From DASRAJ01 sp039920305 (GTDB lineage: Bacteria; Bacteroidota; Bacteroidia; Chitinophagales; UBA10324): DNA of 9,842 nucleotides. Below the pieces are notes generated by a model. That model worked only from the letters and a program-made list of their open reading frames with translations, had not been told where the DNA came from and searched no databases. Below are positions 1 to 6,474 of this stretch, piece after piece. Every line of letters starts with the position of its first letter. The stretch's first letter is position 1. The position numbers and the translations under genes were made by a program. The stretch spans positions 1 through 9,842 of the forward strand of contig JBDSEA010000161.1 of the NCBI GenBank assembly GCA_039920305.1, written 5' to 3'.

Positions 1-329
1 TCAATAAGGGGCTCAGATAATTTTATTTGGGCAAAATCAAAATTTTTTTGCTTCAGATAGTGGTCAGGGGCATTGCTGTCATTTTGAAAAAAAGCCAGCT
101 GATTCCCGATCACCAAAAGGATTGCAATCCACAAGAAGCCGAATAAGTATTGAAAGCGAAAAAGTGAGGATGCCTTTCTGCCAACAACTATTTGCAAAAG
201 AAAATAAAGCGAAAGCAGAATAAAAAGCGCTGTGAGAGGGAAATGAAAATCACTTAAGGCATAGATCAATATGCCACCACAGAATGGAATTACAATCCGC
301 ACGAATGGAATTTCTCCAAAACGATGCAT
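1..329 (-). CDS. comEC: ComEC/Rec2-family DNA uptake channel protein, N-terminal part
   Basis: An open frame of 109 codons runs leftward from ATG at 327-329 off the window edge, so only the N-terminus is visible. The protein begins MHRFGEIPFVRIVIPFCGG and then shows two or three hydrophobic segments (about residues 9-26, 31-45 and 56-72) separated by short basic stretches such as GRK and FRFQ. The opening pattern, a short polar start, then I/L-PF-hydrophobic-PF-GG, followed by paired membrane helices and a soluble stretch, matches the N-terminal DUF4131 region of Bacteroidota ComEC proteins. These are polytopic inner membrane proteins that carry single-stranded DNA into the cytoplasm during natural transformation. 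An in-frame stop lies one codon upstream of the ATG (TAG at 333-335), so this is the only ATG start. It is divergent from the ACMSD gene. The metallo-beta-lactamase and Competence domains are outside the window, so the name rests on the N-terminus alone. Confidence 0.72.
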   Translation of the reverse strand, partial: MHRFGEIPFVRIVIPFCGGILIYALSDFHFPLTALFILLSLYFLLQIVVGRKASSLFRFQYLFGFLWIAILLVIGNQLAFFQNDSNAPDHYLKQKNFDFAQIKLSEPLI

Positions 330-673
330 CCCCTATTGATTTACTCAGTGAGAAAGATAAGGATTAAATAAGATTTGTAATTCACTCAATATAGTGGAAG
401 GAGCTTCAATGCAATAAAAAGAAATTCAGCTCTTTCCTGAATTCATCTCCCCCGGTTTTAATATTCTACACATCATTTTACATCGCAAACAGCCGGTTCC
501 TTATAATGCGCTGATTTATCGCCAGCGAGCCTGGGTTGAAGTACAGACTGTGTTTTCAATTAACTCTCAAAGAGTACCTTCAGGCATGGCTCAAAAATTA
601 CTACCACAAATTGCGTTCTGTGACTCAATTGGGTTTTCATGATTCAAATGAAAAATTATCTAACTTTCCCTTC
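330..673. other. Divergent intergenic region between comEC and ACMSD
   Basis: This 344-base stretch separates two divergently transcribed genes and should hold promoters for both. A TTG-initiated extension of the ACMSD frame covers 536-673, but its 46 residues match nothing in that family and precede the canonical start, so I treat it as non-coding. I see no tRNA, no convincing small gene and no clear Bacteroidota-type promoter (TAnnTTTG with TTG upstream). The only ordered structure is a 7-bp inverted repeat at 423-443, listed separately. Confidence 0.6.
423..443. repeat. 7-bp inverted repeat in the divergent region
   Basis: AATTCAG (423-429) and CTGAATT (437-443) are perfect inverted copies separated by seven bases. 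The repeat lies about 94 bases before the comEC start and 230 before the ACMSD start, so it could be an operator or a hairpin in the comEC leader. There is no T-run, so it does not look like an intrinsic terminator. A perfect 7-bp repeat in AT-rich DNA can occur by chance. Confidence 0.3.
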
Positions 674-1687
674 ATGCGCAAGATTGACATTCATACCCAT
701 ATCATACCAGAGCATTTGCCAAAATGGAGTGAAAAATTCGGATACGGGGATTTTATTCATCTCCGGCATCATACCCACTGCAAAGCAAGGATGATGATTG
801 GAGATAAATTTTTCAGAGAAATTGAAAGTAATTGCTGGGATGCTGAAAGACGAATTAAGGAATGCGATCATCACCATGTGGATGTACAGGTTCTGAGTAC
901 AATTCCTGTGCTGTTCAACTATTGGGCGAAAGCACAGGACGCCCTCGATGTTTCACGTTTTCTCAATGACCATATTGCAGGAGTGGTTGCGCAATTTCCG
1001 GATCGCTTTATTGGACTTGCAACCATTCCGATGCAGTCCCCCGGTCTTGCAGTAAAAGAATTAGAGCGAATGATGAAGGTACCGGGATTTGCAGGCATAC
1101 AAATAGGCAGCAACGTGAATCAGCTCAACCTGAACGAGCCACAGTTCTCAGAAATTTTTAACGCGGCTGAAGAATTAAATGCCTGCATCTTCATTCATCC
1201 ATGGGAGATGATGGGAAGGAATGAAATGCAGAAATACTGGCTCCCGTGGCTGGTAGGAATGCCTGCCGAAACATCACGTGCCATTTGCTCGATGATCTTC
1301 GGAGGAATATTTGAAAAATTTCCTAAGCTGCGCGTTGCCTTTGCACATGGTGGCGGATCATTTCCAGCAACTTTCGGAAGAATCGCCCATGGATTTGATG
1401 AACGACCGGATCTGATGGCTATTGATAATTCAGCGCACCCTAAAAATTATCTCGGAAAATTCTGGCTCGATTCACTTACGCATGACAAAAGCATGCTGCG
1501 CTTCATTCTGAAATTATTCAGTGAAGACAGAGTATGCCTGGGTACTGATTATCCTTTTCCACTTGGTGAGCTGATACCAGGAAAGCTGATTGAAGATATG
1601 GATCTCAAAAAAAAGGTAAAAAGAAAATTGCTCTGGGACAATGCTTTTAGATGGCTGGGAAAAGATGCCATTCGGTTTGCGGAGTAA
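674..1687 (+). CDS. acmsd: 2-amino-3-carboxymuconate-6-semialdehyde decarboxylase (ACMSD)
   Basis: A cytosolic zinc enzyme of the amidohydrolase fold. It decarboxylates ACMS, the ring-cleavage product of 3-hydroxyanthranilate, to 2-aminomuconate semialdehyde, which diverts tryptophan catabolism away from quinolinate and NAD. From the ATG at 674 it has 337 residues, almost exactly the length of animal ACMSD. The metal site is complete: His7 and His9 in IDIHTH, His175 in FIHPW and Asp292 in GTDYPFPLGE. His225 in FAHGGG is the conserved catalytic histidine. Arg48 (KFFRE) and Arg244 (HGFDERPDL) sit where ACMSD binds the substrate carboxylates, the second arginine coming from the other subunit of the dimer. 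Family blocks NCWD, YWLPWLVGMPAET and FEKFPKL are present. The frame stays open upstream to TTG 536, but the family begins at MRKIDIHTH. No other kynurenine gene is nearby. It is convergent with the alpha/beta hydrolase gene. Confidence 0.95.
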   Translation: MRKIDIHTHIIPEHLPKWSEKFGYGDFIHLRHHTHCKARMMIGDKFFREIESNCWDAERRIKECDHHHVDVQVLSTIPVLFNYWAKAQDALDVSRFLNDHIAGVVAQFPDRFIGLATIPMQSPGLAVKELERMMKVPGFAGIQIGSNVNQLNLNEPQFSEIFNAAEELNACIFIHPWEMMGRNEMQKYWLPWLVGMPAETSRAICSMIFGGIFEKFPKLRVAFAHGGGSFPATFGRIAHGFDERPDLMAIDNSAHPKNYLGKFWLDSLTHDKSMLRFILKLFSEDRVCLGTDYPFPLGELIPGKLIEDMDLKKKVKRKLLWDNAFRWLGKDAIRFAE

Positions 1688-1690
1688 TCC

Positions 1691-1718
1691 TCATGCTATA
1701 ACTTTATAAGCAGCATGA
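1691..1718. terminator. Possible weak hairpin between convergent genes
   Basis: TCATGCT (1691-1697) and AGCATGA (1712-1718) are perfect 7-bp inverted copies, and the loop contains further TATA/TATA self-complementarity. It begins four bases after the ACMSD stop codon, in the intergenic space shared with the convergent hydrolase gene. The position suits a terminator, but the stem is AT-rich and no clean T-run follows on either strand. A hairpin is visible; its function is a guess. Confidence 0.3.
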
Positions 1719-1869
1719 CTGGTTCCAGATTTTGGTTTAGTCTTAGAAAATACACCAGCGACTCTCAAAAAAAATCCGGACAATGGCAAATCAATTAAAG
1801 TGCATTGTATTGCATTTCACTTAAAAGCTCCCTTAGAATCTGAATATGAAAACAGAAGGTCGATGGAAT

Positions 1870-2739
1870 CTATTCACGGGTATTACTTAAAATAATCCTG
1901 GTAACTGAATCCTGCCGGGTCCATGGTATGAAATGATTTTCATTGGGGAAAGTGATCATGTCCATGGGGGCATTCGTAAATTTCAGCTTTGCAAATCGGG
2001 CATTCTCCGGCGAAACAATCTGATCTTCAAGCCCATGCATGTATATGACGGGAATTGAAATTTTTTCCCAAGCTTCATCCATCTTTTTCAATTCATCAAT
2101 GTGTGTTTTTTTTTCATGGTAAGCAGCAAGCCACATCTTAGGCATCATACGCTGAAGAACTTCAACATCTGCCAGTTTGTCAATGGCGAACTGTTTTTCG
2201 TTCCCGGGATCAATCTGAGGAGCGATCAGCAGCATGCATTTTATTCTATCCGGATGATCGGTTGCCAACTTAACAGCAATAGGCCCTCCATAAGAATGAG
2301 CCACCAGCATTAAGGGTTGCTTCGATTTATTCAAATGAAGCAATGGCTCAATCATATTTGACTGAGCTTCGATAGAAGTAATGAAATCTCCTTCACCAGA
2401 CCTACCATAACCGGGACGATCAGGAGCAACCAGATGGGTTTGAGAAATAAGATTACTGTCTCCAAAATATTCAATGAAATCATACCATGATCCGGGAGCG
2501 CCATGGATGAAAAGTACCATTGGAAGTGTGTCATTACCAGCAGAAGCGTAAAAAACAGAGCGGCCATTTACCATGTAAGTTTTGAAGGATGGGCTGATTT
2601 TGTTTTTGAAATATTCAGTGATTTCTTTGTCACTCCAGATGAAAGAACTCATCATGGCATACCCGTATATCAGCGGTGCAGCCAGCACTAAAACAAGAAT
2701 AATCATCCAGGTGCTTTTATGCCTGAAAACTTTTTTCAT
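1870..2739 (-). CDS. Membrane-anchored alpha/beta hydrolase
   Basis: A serine hydrolase of the alpha/beta fold, 289 residues from the ATG at 2737-2739; the frame is open to a TTG at 2757, which is less likely. A basic start (MKKVFRHKS) followed by a hydrophobic segment at about residues 11-30 suggests an N-terminal membrane anchor or uncleaved signal, with the enzyme domain on the periplasmic side. Visible motifs are the oxyanion loop HGAPGS (79-84), PDRPGYGRS (106-114), the nucleophile elbow AHSYGG with Ser149, Asp239 in HGLEDQ, and His269 in NENHFIPW, so the Ser-Asp-His triad is complete. The lid between the elbow and Asp239 is helical and charged, with MMPKMWLAAYHEKKTHIDEL. The family acts on esters, lactones, epoxides or amides, and the sequence does not say which. 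It is divergent from the unknown gene at 2825 and convergent with ACMSD. Confidence 0.9.
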   Translation of the reverse strand: MKKVFRHKSTWMIILVLVLAAPLIYGYAMMSSFIWSDKEITEYFKNKISPSFKTYMVNGRSVFYASAGNDTLPMVLFIHGAPGSWYDFIEYFGDSNLISQTHLVAPDRPGYGRSGEGDFITSIEAQSNMIEPLLHLNKSKQPLMLVAHSYGGPIAVKLATDHPDRIKCMLLIAPQIDPGNEKQFAIDKLADVEVLQRMMPKMWLAAYHEKKTHIDELKKMDEAWEKISIPVIYMHGLEDQIVSPENARFAKLKFTNAPMDMITFPNENHFIPWTRQDSVTRIILSNTRE

Positions 2740-2824
2740 TATCAAATTATTTTTCAAAGCTAATAAGCCACGATTTGAATAAGTCCGCTGTTTGACATTA
2801 TTATTTTACTTTTCGCATAGACAA

Positions 2825-3313
2825 ATGATCATGATTGATTTCATCAGGGAGCTATTCGGACTTGCAAAAAGTTCGTCAGGGATAATTAAGGATGTGCGCG
2901 ATGAGAAAACAAAAGCCCGCGGAGTAAAGAACAGTGTTCTTGCAGAGGTAGAATTTAATATGGATTTGATTCTCGATCATTACCTTGATAAGAATGTTGC
3001 CGAGGAAAAAATAATTGAGAAGCTCAGGTCAGAACAACTTACTAAGGCGATGGATGAAGGCTTTGACTTCAGTAAGATAAAAAGTGGAAAAATCACTGCC
3101 GAAATGACCGGCGAAAATCCTTTTCTTAAAAAATACATCAGCTATGATTGTGAGACTCTGCTTAGAAAAATCCATCATCACATCGGGCAAATAAAGTTGC
3201 TTCCCGAACTGTATAATCTCAGCGAAGACAATAAAAAGATCAATGTAAAAACACGGTTGGAAAACCTGGGTAAGCGTTACATTTTGTTTTCGAAATTTTT
3301 AACCAGCAAATGA
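2825..3313 (+). CDS. Unrecognised helical cytosolic protein, coupled to the omega-amidase gene
   Basis: I cannot assign a function. The protein has 162 residues from ATG 2825; ATG 2831 (giving MIDFIRELFGLAKSS) is equally possible, and the frame runs up to a less likely TTG at 2792. It has no signal peptide, membrane segment or cysteine pair, is rich in Lys, Glu and Asp, and looks mostly helical, with segments at about 15-35, 40-72 and 110-130. A central stretch, FDFSKIKSGKITAEMTGENPF (about residues 77-97), is the most motif-like part. His-His-His occurs near residue 117. Its TGA stop overlaps the ATG of the next gene (ATGA, 3310-3313), a layout typical of translational coupling, so the two proteins are probably made together. 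It is divergent from the hydrolase gene across a short gap, which must hold its promoter. Confidence 0.75.
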   Translation: MIMIDFIRELFGLAKSSSGIIKDVRDEKTKARGVKNSVLAEVEFNMDLILDHYLDKNVAEEKIIEKLRSEQLTKAMDEGFDFSKIKSGKITAEMTGENPFLKKYISYDCETLLRKIHHHIGQIKLLPELYNLSEDNKKINVKTRLENLGKRYILFSKFLTSK

Positions 3314-4191
3314 AAGAGGACGTCCACATCACACTTATCCAATCCGACCTGCACTGGGAAAACCCACCGGCAAACCTCAAGATGTTTTCTGAGAAGATTG
3401 AATTGATTCATGAGCCGGTTGATTTGATCCTGCTTCCTGAAATGTTCAGCACAGGCTTTAGCATGAGCCCGGAGAAATTTGCAGAAACAATGGAAGGCAA
3501 TGCAATAAACTGGATGAAAGAAACAGCTCAGAAAAAAAAATGCGTGATCTGCGGAAGCCTGATGATCAAATCAACTGCTCCATCCGAAATGACCGGCAGA
3601 AACCCTTTTTTCAACAGACTTATATGGATGCGTGCTGATGGCAGTTTTGAAATTTATGATAAGCGGCACCTGTTTGGTTTAGGAGAAGAACAAAATCACT
3701 ATTCTGCAGGCTATCAAAAACTTTTGGTTGAACTTAAGGGGTGGAAAATTCTTCCGCTGGTTTGCTACGATCTGCGTTTTCCGGTATGGAGCAGAAACAG
3801 ATTTATAAGGACTTTAAAGGAAAATGAAACCAGTTCAATCCTGAATAATGAGGATGAAAAGAATTTGTATGGAGGAGATGCTTATTATGATATCCTCATT
3901 TATGTTGCCAGCTGGCCTGAAAGGAGGATACATGCATGGAAAACCCTGCTTGAGGCCCGGGCTATTGAAAATCAGTGCTATGTGCTTGGTGTGAACAGGG
4001 TAGGCACGGATGGCAATGACTTTTACTATCCGGGAGAAAGCGCGGTGGTTGATCCCAGGGGTGAAATTATTTGGAGGGCTGACAATACGGAATGTGTTCA
4101 CTCATGTACGTTGTCCTTCTATCATCTTAACCACATACGCGGATCACTTCCCTTTTTAAAGGATGCAGATGATTTTGAATTCAAAGTTTAA
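3310..4191 (+). CDS. yafV: YafV-type omega-amidase (nitrilase superfamily)
   Basis: A cytosolic C-N hydrolase. The YafV/Nit2 class hydrolyses alpha-ketoglutaramate and alpha-ketosuccinamate to the keto acid and ammonia, linked to transaminases that use glutamine, asparagine or methionine. The triad is visible: Glu44 in LLPEMFSTGF, Lys118 in YDKRHLF and Cys152 in PLVCYDLRFPVWSRN. Glu126 in GEEQNHY fits the second conserved glutamate. Further family blocks are HAWKTLLEARAIENQCYV, GVNRVGTDGN and the C-terminal KDADDFEF. At 293 residues it is longer than E. coli YafV, about 256 residues as I recall it. The excess lies in two insertions: about 8 residues before FNRLIWMRADG (residues 89-97) and about 27 acidic, Asn-rich residues at 165-191, directly after the catalytic Cys strand. 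It begins within the stop codon of the preceding gene. All catalytic residues are intact, so it should be active. Confidence 0.93.
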   Translation: MKEDVHITLIQSDLHWENPPANLKMFSEKIELIHEPVDLILLPEMFSTGFSMSPEKFAETMEGNAINWMKETAQKKKCVICGSLMIKSTAPSEMTGRNPFFNRLIWMRADGSFEIYDKRHLFGLGEEQNHYSAGYQKLLVELKGWKILPLVCYDLRFPVWSRNRFIRTLKENETSSILNNEDEKNLYGGDAYYDILIYVASWPERRIHAWKTLLEARAIENQCYVLGVNRVGTDGNDFYYPGESAVVDPRGEIIWRADNTECVHSCTLSFYHLNHIRGSLPFLKDADDFEFKV

Positions 4192-4254
4192 AACGGTTTA
4201 TTGGCTACTTCTGTTTTTTAAACTATACCGCGTTATTTACCATGATGATCTAAC

Positions 4255-4602
4255 ATGAACGAAGAATTTCTGAATCGCGAAAAGAAATGGCTTGAGCTCC
4301 GTGGCAAATTGAAAATGCAATTCGGAAAAGCACCGGACATGAATGCCATTCTCATGCTGATCGGCGTACGGGAGCTTGGTAAGATCAAAAAGAAATTTAC
4401 AAAGGAAGAAAAGCAGGACCTGATGCACATTGCCACGTGCAGTATTCTCTCCAGATCCGGATATTATGATATTACTGGAACTGACCAGGATGGCTGGCCC
4501 CACTGGATAGCCAGAAAAAAACTACCTGTAATGAATTTAGAGGAACAGGAAGATTTCATAAAGGATCATGTATTACTATATTTCGAAGAAATGGAATATT
4601 GA
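4255..4602 (+). CDS. Conserved small protein of unknown function, Bacteroidota type
   Basis: A 115-residue soluble protein with no signal peptide or membrane segment. The sequence has a helical N-terminal half containing FGKAPDMNAILMLIGVRELG and KFTKEEKQDLMHIATCSILS, then a compact stretch GYYDITGTDQDGWPHW (about residues 70-85), and an acidic C-terminus ending LLYFEEMEY. From memory, this G-x-D-x-D-G-W-P-H-W pattern after an EEKQDLMHIA helix recurs in uncharacterised Bacteroidota proteins of similar length, but I know of no function for it. The GTDQDGWPHW segment could form an exposed or ligand-binding loop; that is speculation. It starts 63 bases after the omega-amidase stop on the same strand, so it may share its transcript. 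The ATG at 4255 is the only reasonable start. Confidence 0.82.
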   Translation: MNEEFLNREKKWLELRGKLKMQFGKAPDMNAILMLIGVRELGKIKKKFTKEEKQDLMHIATCSILSRSGYYDITGTDQDGWPHWIARKKLPVMNLEEQEDFIKDHVLLYFEEMEY

Positions 4603-4683
4603 CCATCATAATAGTTGACCCTTATTTCAGCTTTGTTCATTTAAGAAACTGATAACAATTAACCCTGGCTAATTTATGCCTTG

Positions 4684-4697
4684 CATAATGAATTATG
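4684..4697. repeat. Palindrome overlapping the lipoprotein start codon
   Basis: CATAAT (4684-4689) and ATTATG (4692-4697) are perfect inverted copies with a two-base centre, and the second arm ends in the ATG start codon of the lipoprotein gene. As DNA it could be a dyad binding site. As RNA it would be a weak AU hairpin, with a loop too tight to close fully, partly covering the start. Chance is a fair explanation in AT-rich sequence. Confidence 0.35.
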
Positions 4698-6383
4698 ACT
4701 TCACACGGTGTGAGGAATGCATTCTCTATTTTTACCCGCACTGTGCTTCTTCGCTTCTTTTATTATTTTTTTATATCTCTCATACTGGTATCCTGCGCCA
4801 GCCAGATACCTCCCACAGGTGGAATAAAAGATATACTGCCACCAGTTGTTGAAAAAGAAAATCCGAAAAACCTTTCAACCTATTTTCATTCACCCAGAAT
4901 CAGCATCACATTCAATGAATTTGTACAGCTCAGTGATGCAACGAATCAAATCTTTTTTTCTCCCGCCCTCACATCAAAGGTGGAATACCGGCTGCATGGA
5001 AAAACGTTGCTCATTTCAATGCCTGATTCCCTCAAGGCTAATACTACTTATACCGTAAATTTCGGAAGCGCAATAAAAGATATTACAGAAGGCAACACCA
5101 TGCTTGATTATCAGTATGTTTTCAGTACTGGCGCTACCATTGACTCATTTCGCATCAGAGGACTGGTTATCAAAGCACAGGATGGAAAAACAAAACCTGG
5201 TTTACTGGTGATGCTGTACCATGATGCAGGTGATTCCGTGGTTGCCCTGCAACGGCCGGATTATAATGCACGCACGGATTCATCAGGACATTTTATTCTC
5301 AACCACCTGGCAGGAGGAAATTATAAGCTTTTCGCGCTTGAAGATCAGGATTTTAACCTGATGTATACTCAACCCGGGGAATCAGTAGGATTTCTGGATT
5401 CTGCAATTGAGATCAAAGACACAACCGGAATGTATGTGCTTGCATTCTTTAAGCCTGTTGCGGAGAAACAAAATATTCTCGGGACTGCTTCATACCAGGC
5501 AGGGAAGGCAATGATTTTTTTCGCAAAGAGGACACTGAACCTGAAGATTACGCCTGTTAAAGATTCCATTGACATCATCACGGAGCACAACATAGCTCAT
5601 GATACAATTTCAGTCTGGGTGAATGATTTGAAATCCGACAGCATCGCTTTAGTTCTTCACGATGATGATTTTGACGATACCATTAAAGTAAGAATGAAGG
5701 GCAGTGACTCAAAACTAAAAAGGTCATCGGCAGGATTGACGATTAGCACCCTTTCAAGGGGTGGAAAGGGCTCTGCACAATTAAAGGAAGGTGATGAGCT
5801 GATACTGGATTTTTCACTGCCTGTAACTGAAATCATCAGGGAAAGTAAAGTTTTTATTTTAGAAGATACGGCACACAAAGGCATCGGGCTTACCCCGCAA
5901 TTTTATTCAGATTCAGCAACCGGAAAAAACCGGGTGGTCGTCAATTTTAATTTCAGGCAAGGAATAAAATATACGGCGCTGATCCCGGATTCGTCTTTCC
6001 GGGACTTGTACGGAAACTATAACGACAGCACGATGATTCCTGTAAAGGTTTTTTCGGAGGAGGAACTGGGTACGCTCACTGTTAAAATTTCATTTTCTGA
6101 TTCGCTTTCTCCTAACAGTTTATATTACGAGCTCCGAAACAGGGATGGAATAATTGTGGCAAAGAAAAGAATCAGAACCACCACTTCTGCTCTGCATTTT
6201 GATGGATTGCCACCAGGCAACTATTTCTTTAAAGTGATTGAGGACGGTAACAATAATTTTCAATGGGATACGGGTAATTACTGGAAGCATCTGCAGCCGG
6301 AAAAAATTTTCTTCTATACCCCTGCAATAAACATCCGTGCAAACTGGGATGTGGATGTTACCATGAAAATTGAAAATCACTGA
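4695..6383 (+). CDS. Ig-like (Big_5) domain lipoprotein
   Basis: A 562-residue exported lipoprotein. The N-terminus has a hydrophobic signal segment (about 17-33) and a lipobox LVSC with Cys34 as the lipidated residue, followed by ASQIPPTGGIKD, the usual opening of a large Bacteroidota family. Residues 47-146 form a Big_5 Ig-like domain (LPPVVEKENP, ISITFNEFVQL, LKANTTYTVNFGSAIKDITEGN). Residues 152-240 resemble a carboxypeptidase-regulatory-like beta domain (GLVIKAQDGKTKPGLLVML, TDSSGHFILNHLAGGNYKLFAL). A second Big_5-like unit spans about 365-452. The C-terminus (458-556) is another beta domain with LPPGNYFFKVIEDGNNN and WDTGNYW. Its D-G-N-N-N-x-x-W-D pattern (517-525) resembles a calcium-binding loop. 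Its role is unknown; such proteins sit in the cell envelope. The ATG at 4695 is the only start that keeps the signal. It follows the 115-residue gene by 92 bases. Confidence 0.9.
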   Translation: MTSHGVRNAFSIFTRTVLLRFFYYFFISLILVSCASQIPPTGGIKDILPPVVEKENPKNLSTYFHSPRISITFNEFVQLSDATNQIFFSPALTSKVEYRLHGKTLLISMPDSLKANTTYTVNFGSAIKDITEGNTMLDYQYVFSTGATIDSFRIRGLVIKAQDGKTKPGLLVMLYHDAGDSVVALQRPDYNARTDSSGHFILNHLAGGNYKLFALEDQDFNLMYTQPGESVGFLDSAIEIKDTTGMYVLAFFKPVAEKQNILGTASYQAGKAMIFFAKRTLNLKITPVKDSIDIITEHNIAHDTISVWVNDLKSDSIALVLHDDDFDDTIKVRMKGSDSKLKRSSAGLTISTLSRGGKGSAQLKEGDELILDFSLPVTEIIRESKVFILEDTAHKGIGLTPQFYSDSATGKNRVVVNFNFRQGIKYTALIPDSSFRDLYGNYNDSTMIPVKVFSEEELGTLTVKISFSDSLSPNSLYYELRNRDGIIVAKKRIRTTTSALHFDGLPPGNYFFKVIEDGNNNFQWDTGNYWKHLQPEKIFFYTPAINIRANWDVDVTMKIENH

Positions 6384-6474
6384 TGCTGAAATAATTCTGA
6401 ATCAAACTTGGTTTATTGCGCGCGGCTCTTCCTCAAGAACGCATCGTAATTTTCGCCATGAAATAACACCGGAT

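Noticed and set aside
477..507. Sigma70-like boxes TTTACA and TATAAT upstream of ACMSD
   Set aside because: The spacing is 19 bases, the boxes lie more than 160 bases from the start codon, and Bacteroidota housekeeping promoters use a different consensus.
536..673. 46-residue N-terminal extension of the ACMSD frame from TTG 536
   Set aside because: The family begins at the metal-binding IDIHTH motif, which follows ATG 674 by four codons, and the extension resembles no known domain or signal peptide.
2792..2814. TTGACA followed by TACTTTTC, a possible Bacteroidota promoter before the unknown gene
   Set aside because: Only 12 bases separate the two boxes, too short for the TTG to TAnnTTTG spacing, and the last base of the second box does not match.
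4185..4224. Inverted repeat AGTTTAAAAC with GTTTTTTAAACT after the omega-amidase gene as a terminator
   Set aside because: The stem is nearly all A and T, has a two-base bulge and an 18-base loop, begins within the coding sequence and lacks a following T-run.
6370..6474. 35-residue extension of the TolC-family frame from TTG 6370, overlapping the lipoprotein gene
   Set aside because: ATG 6475 gives a textbook signal peptide; the extension would bury it behind a charged stretch.
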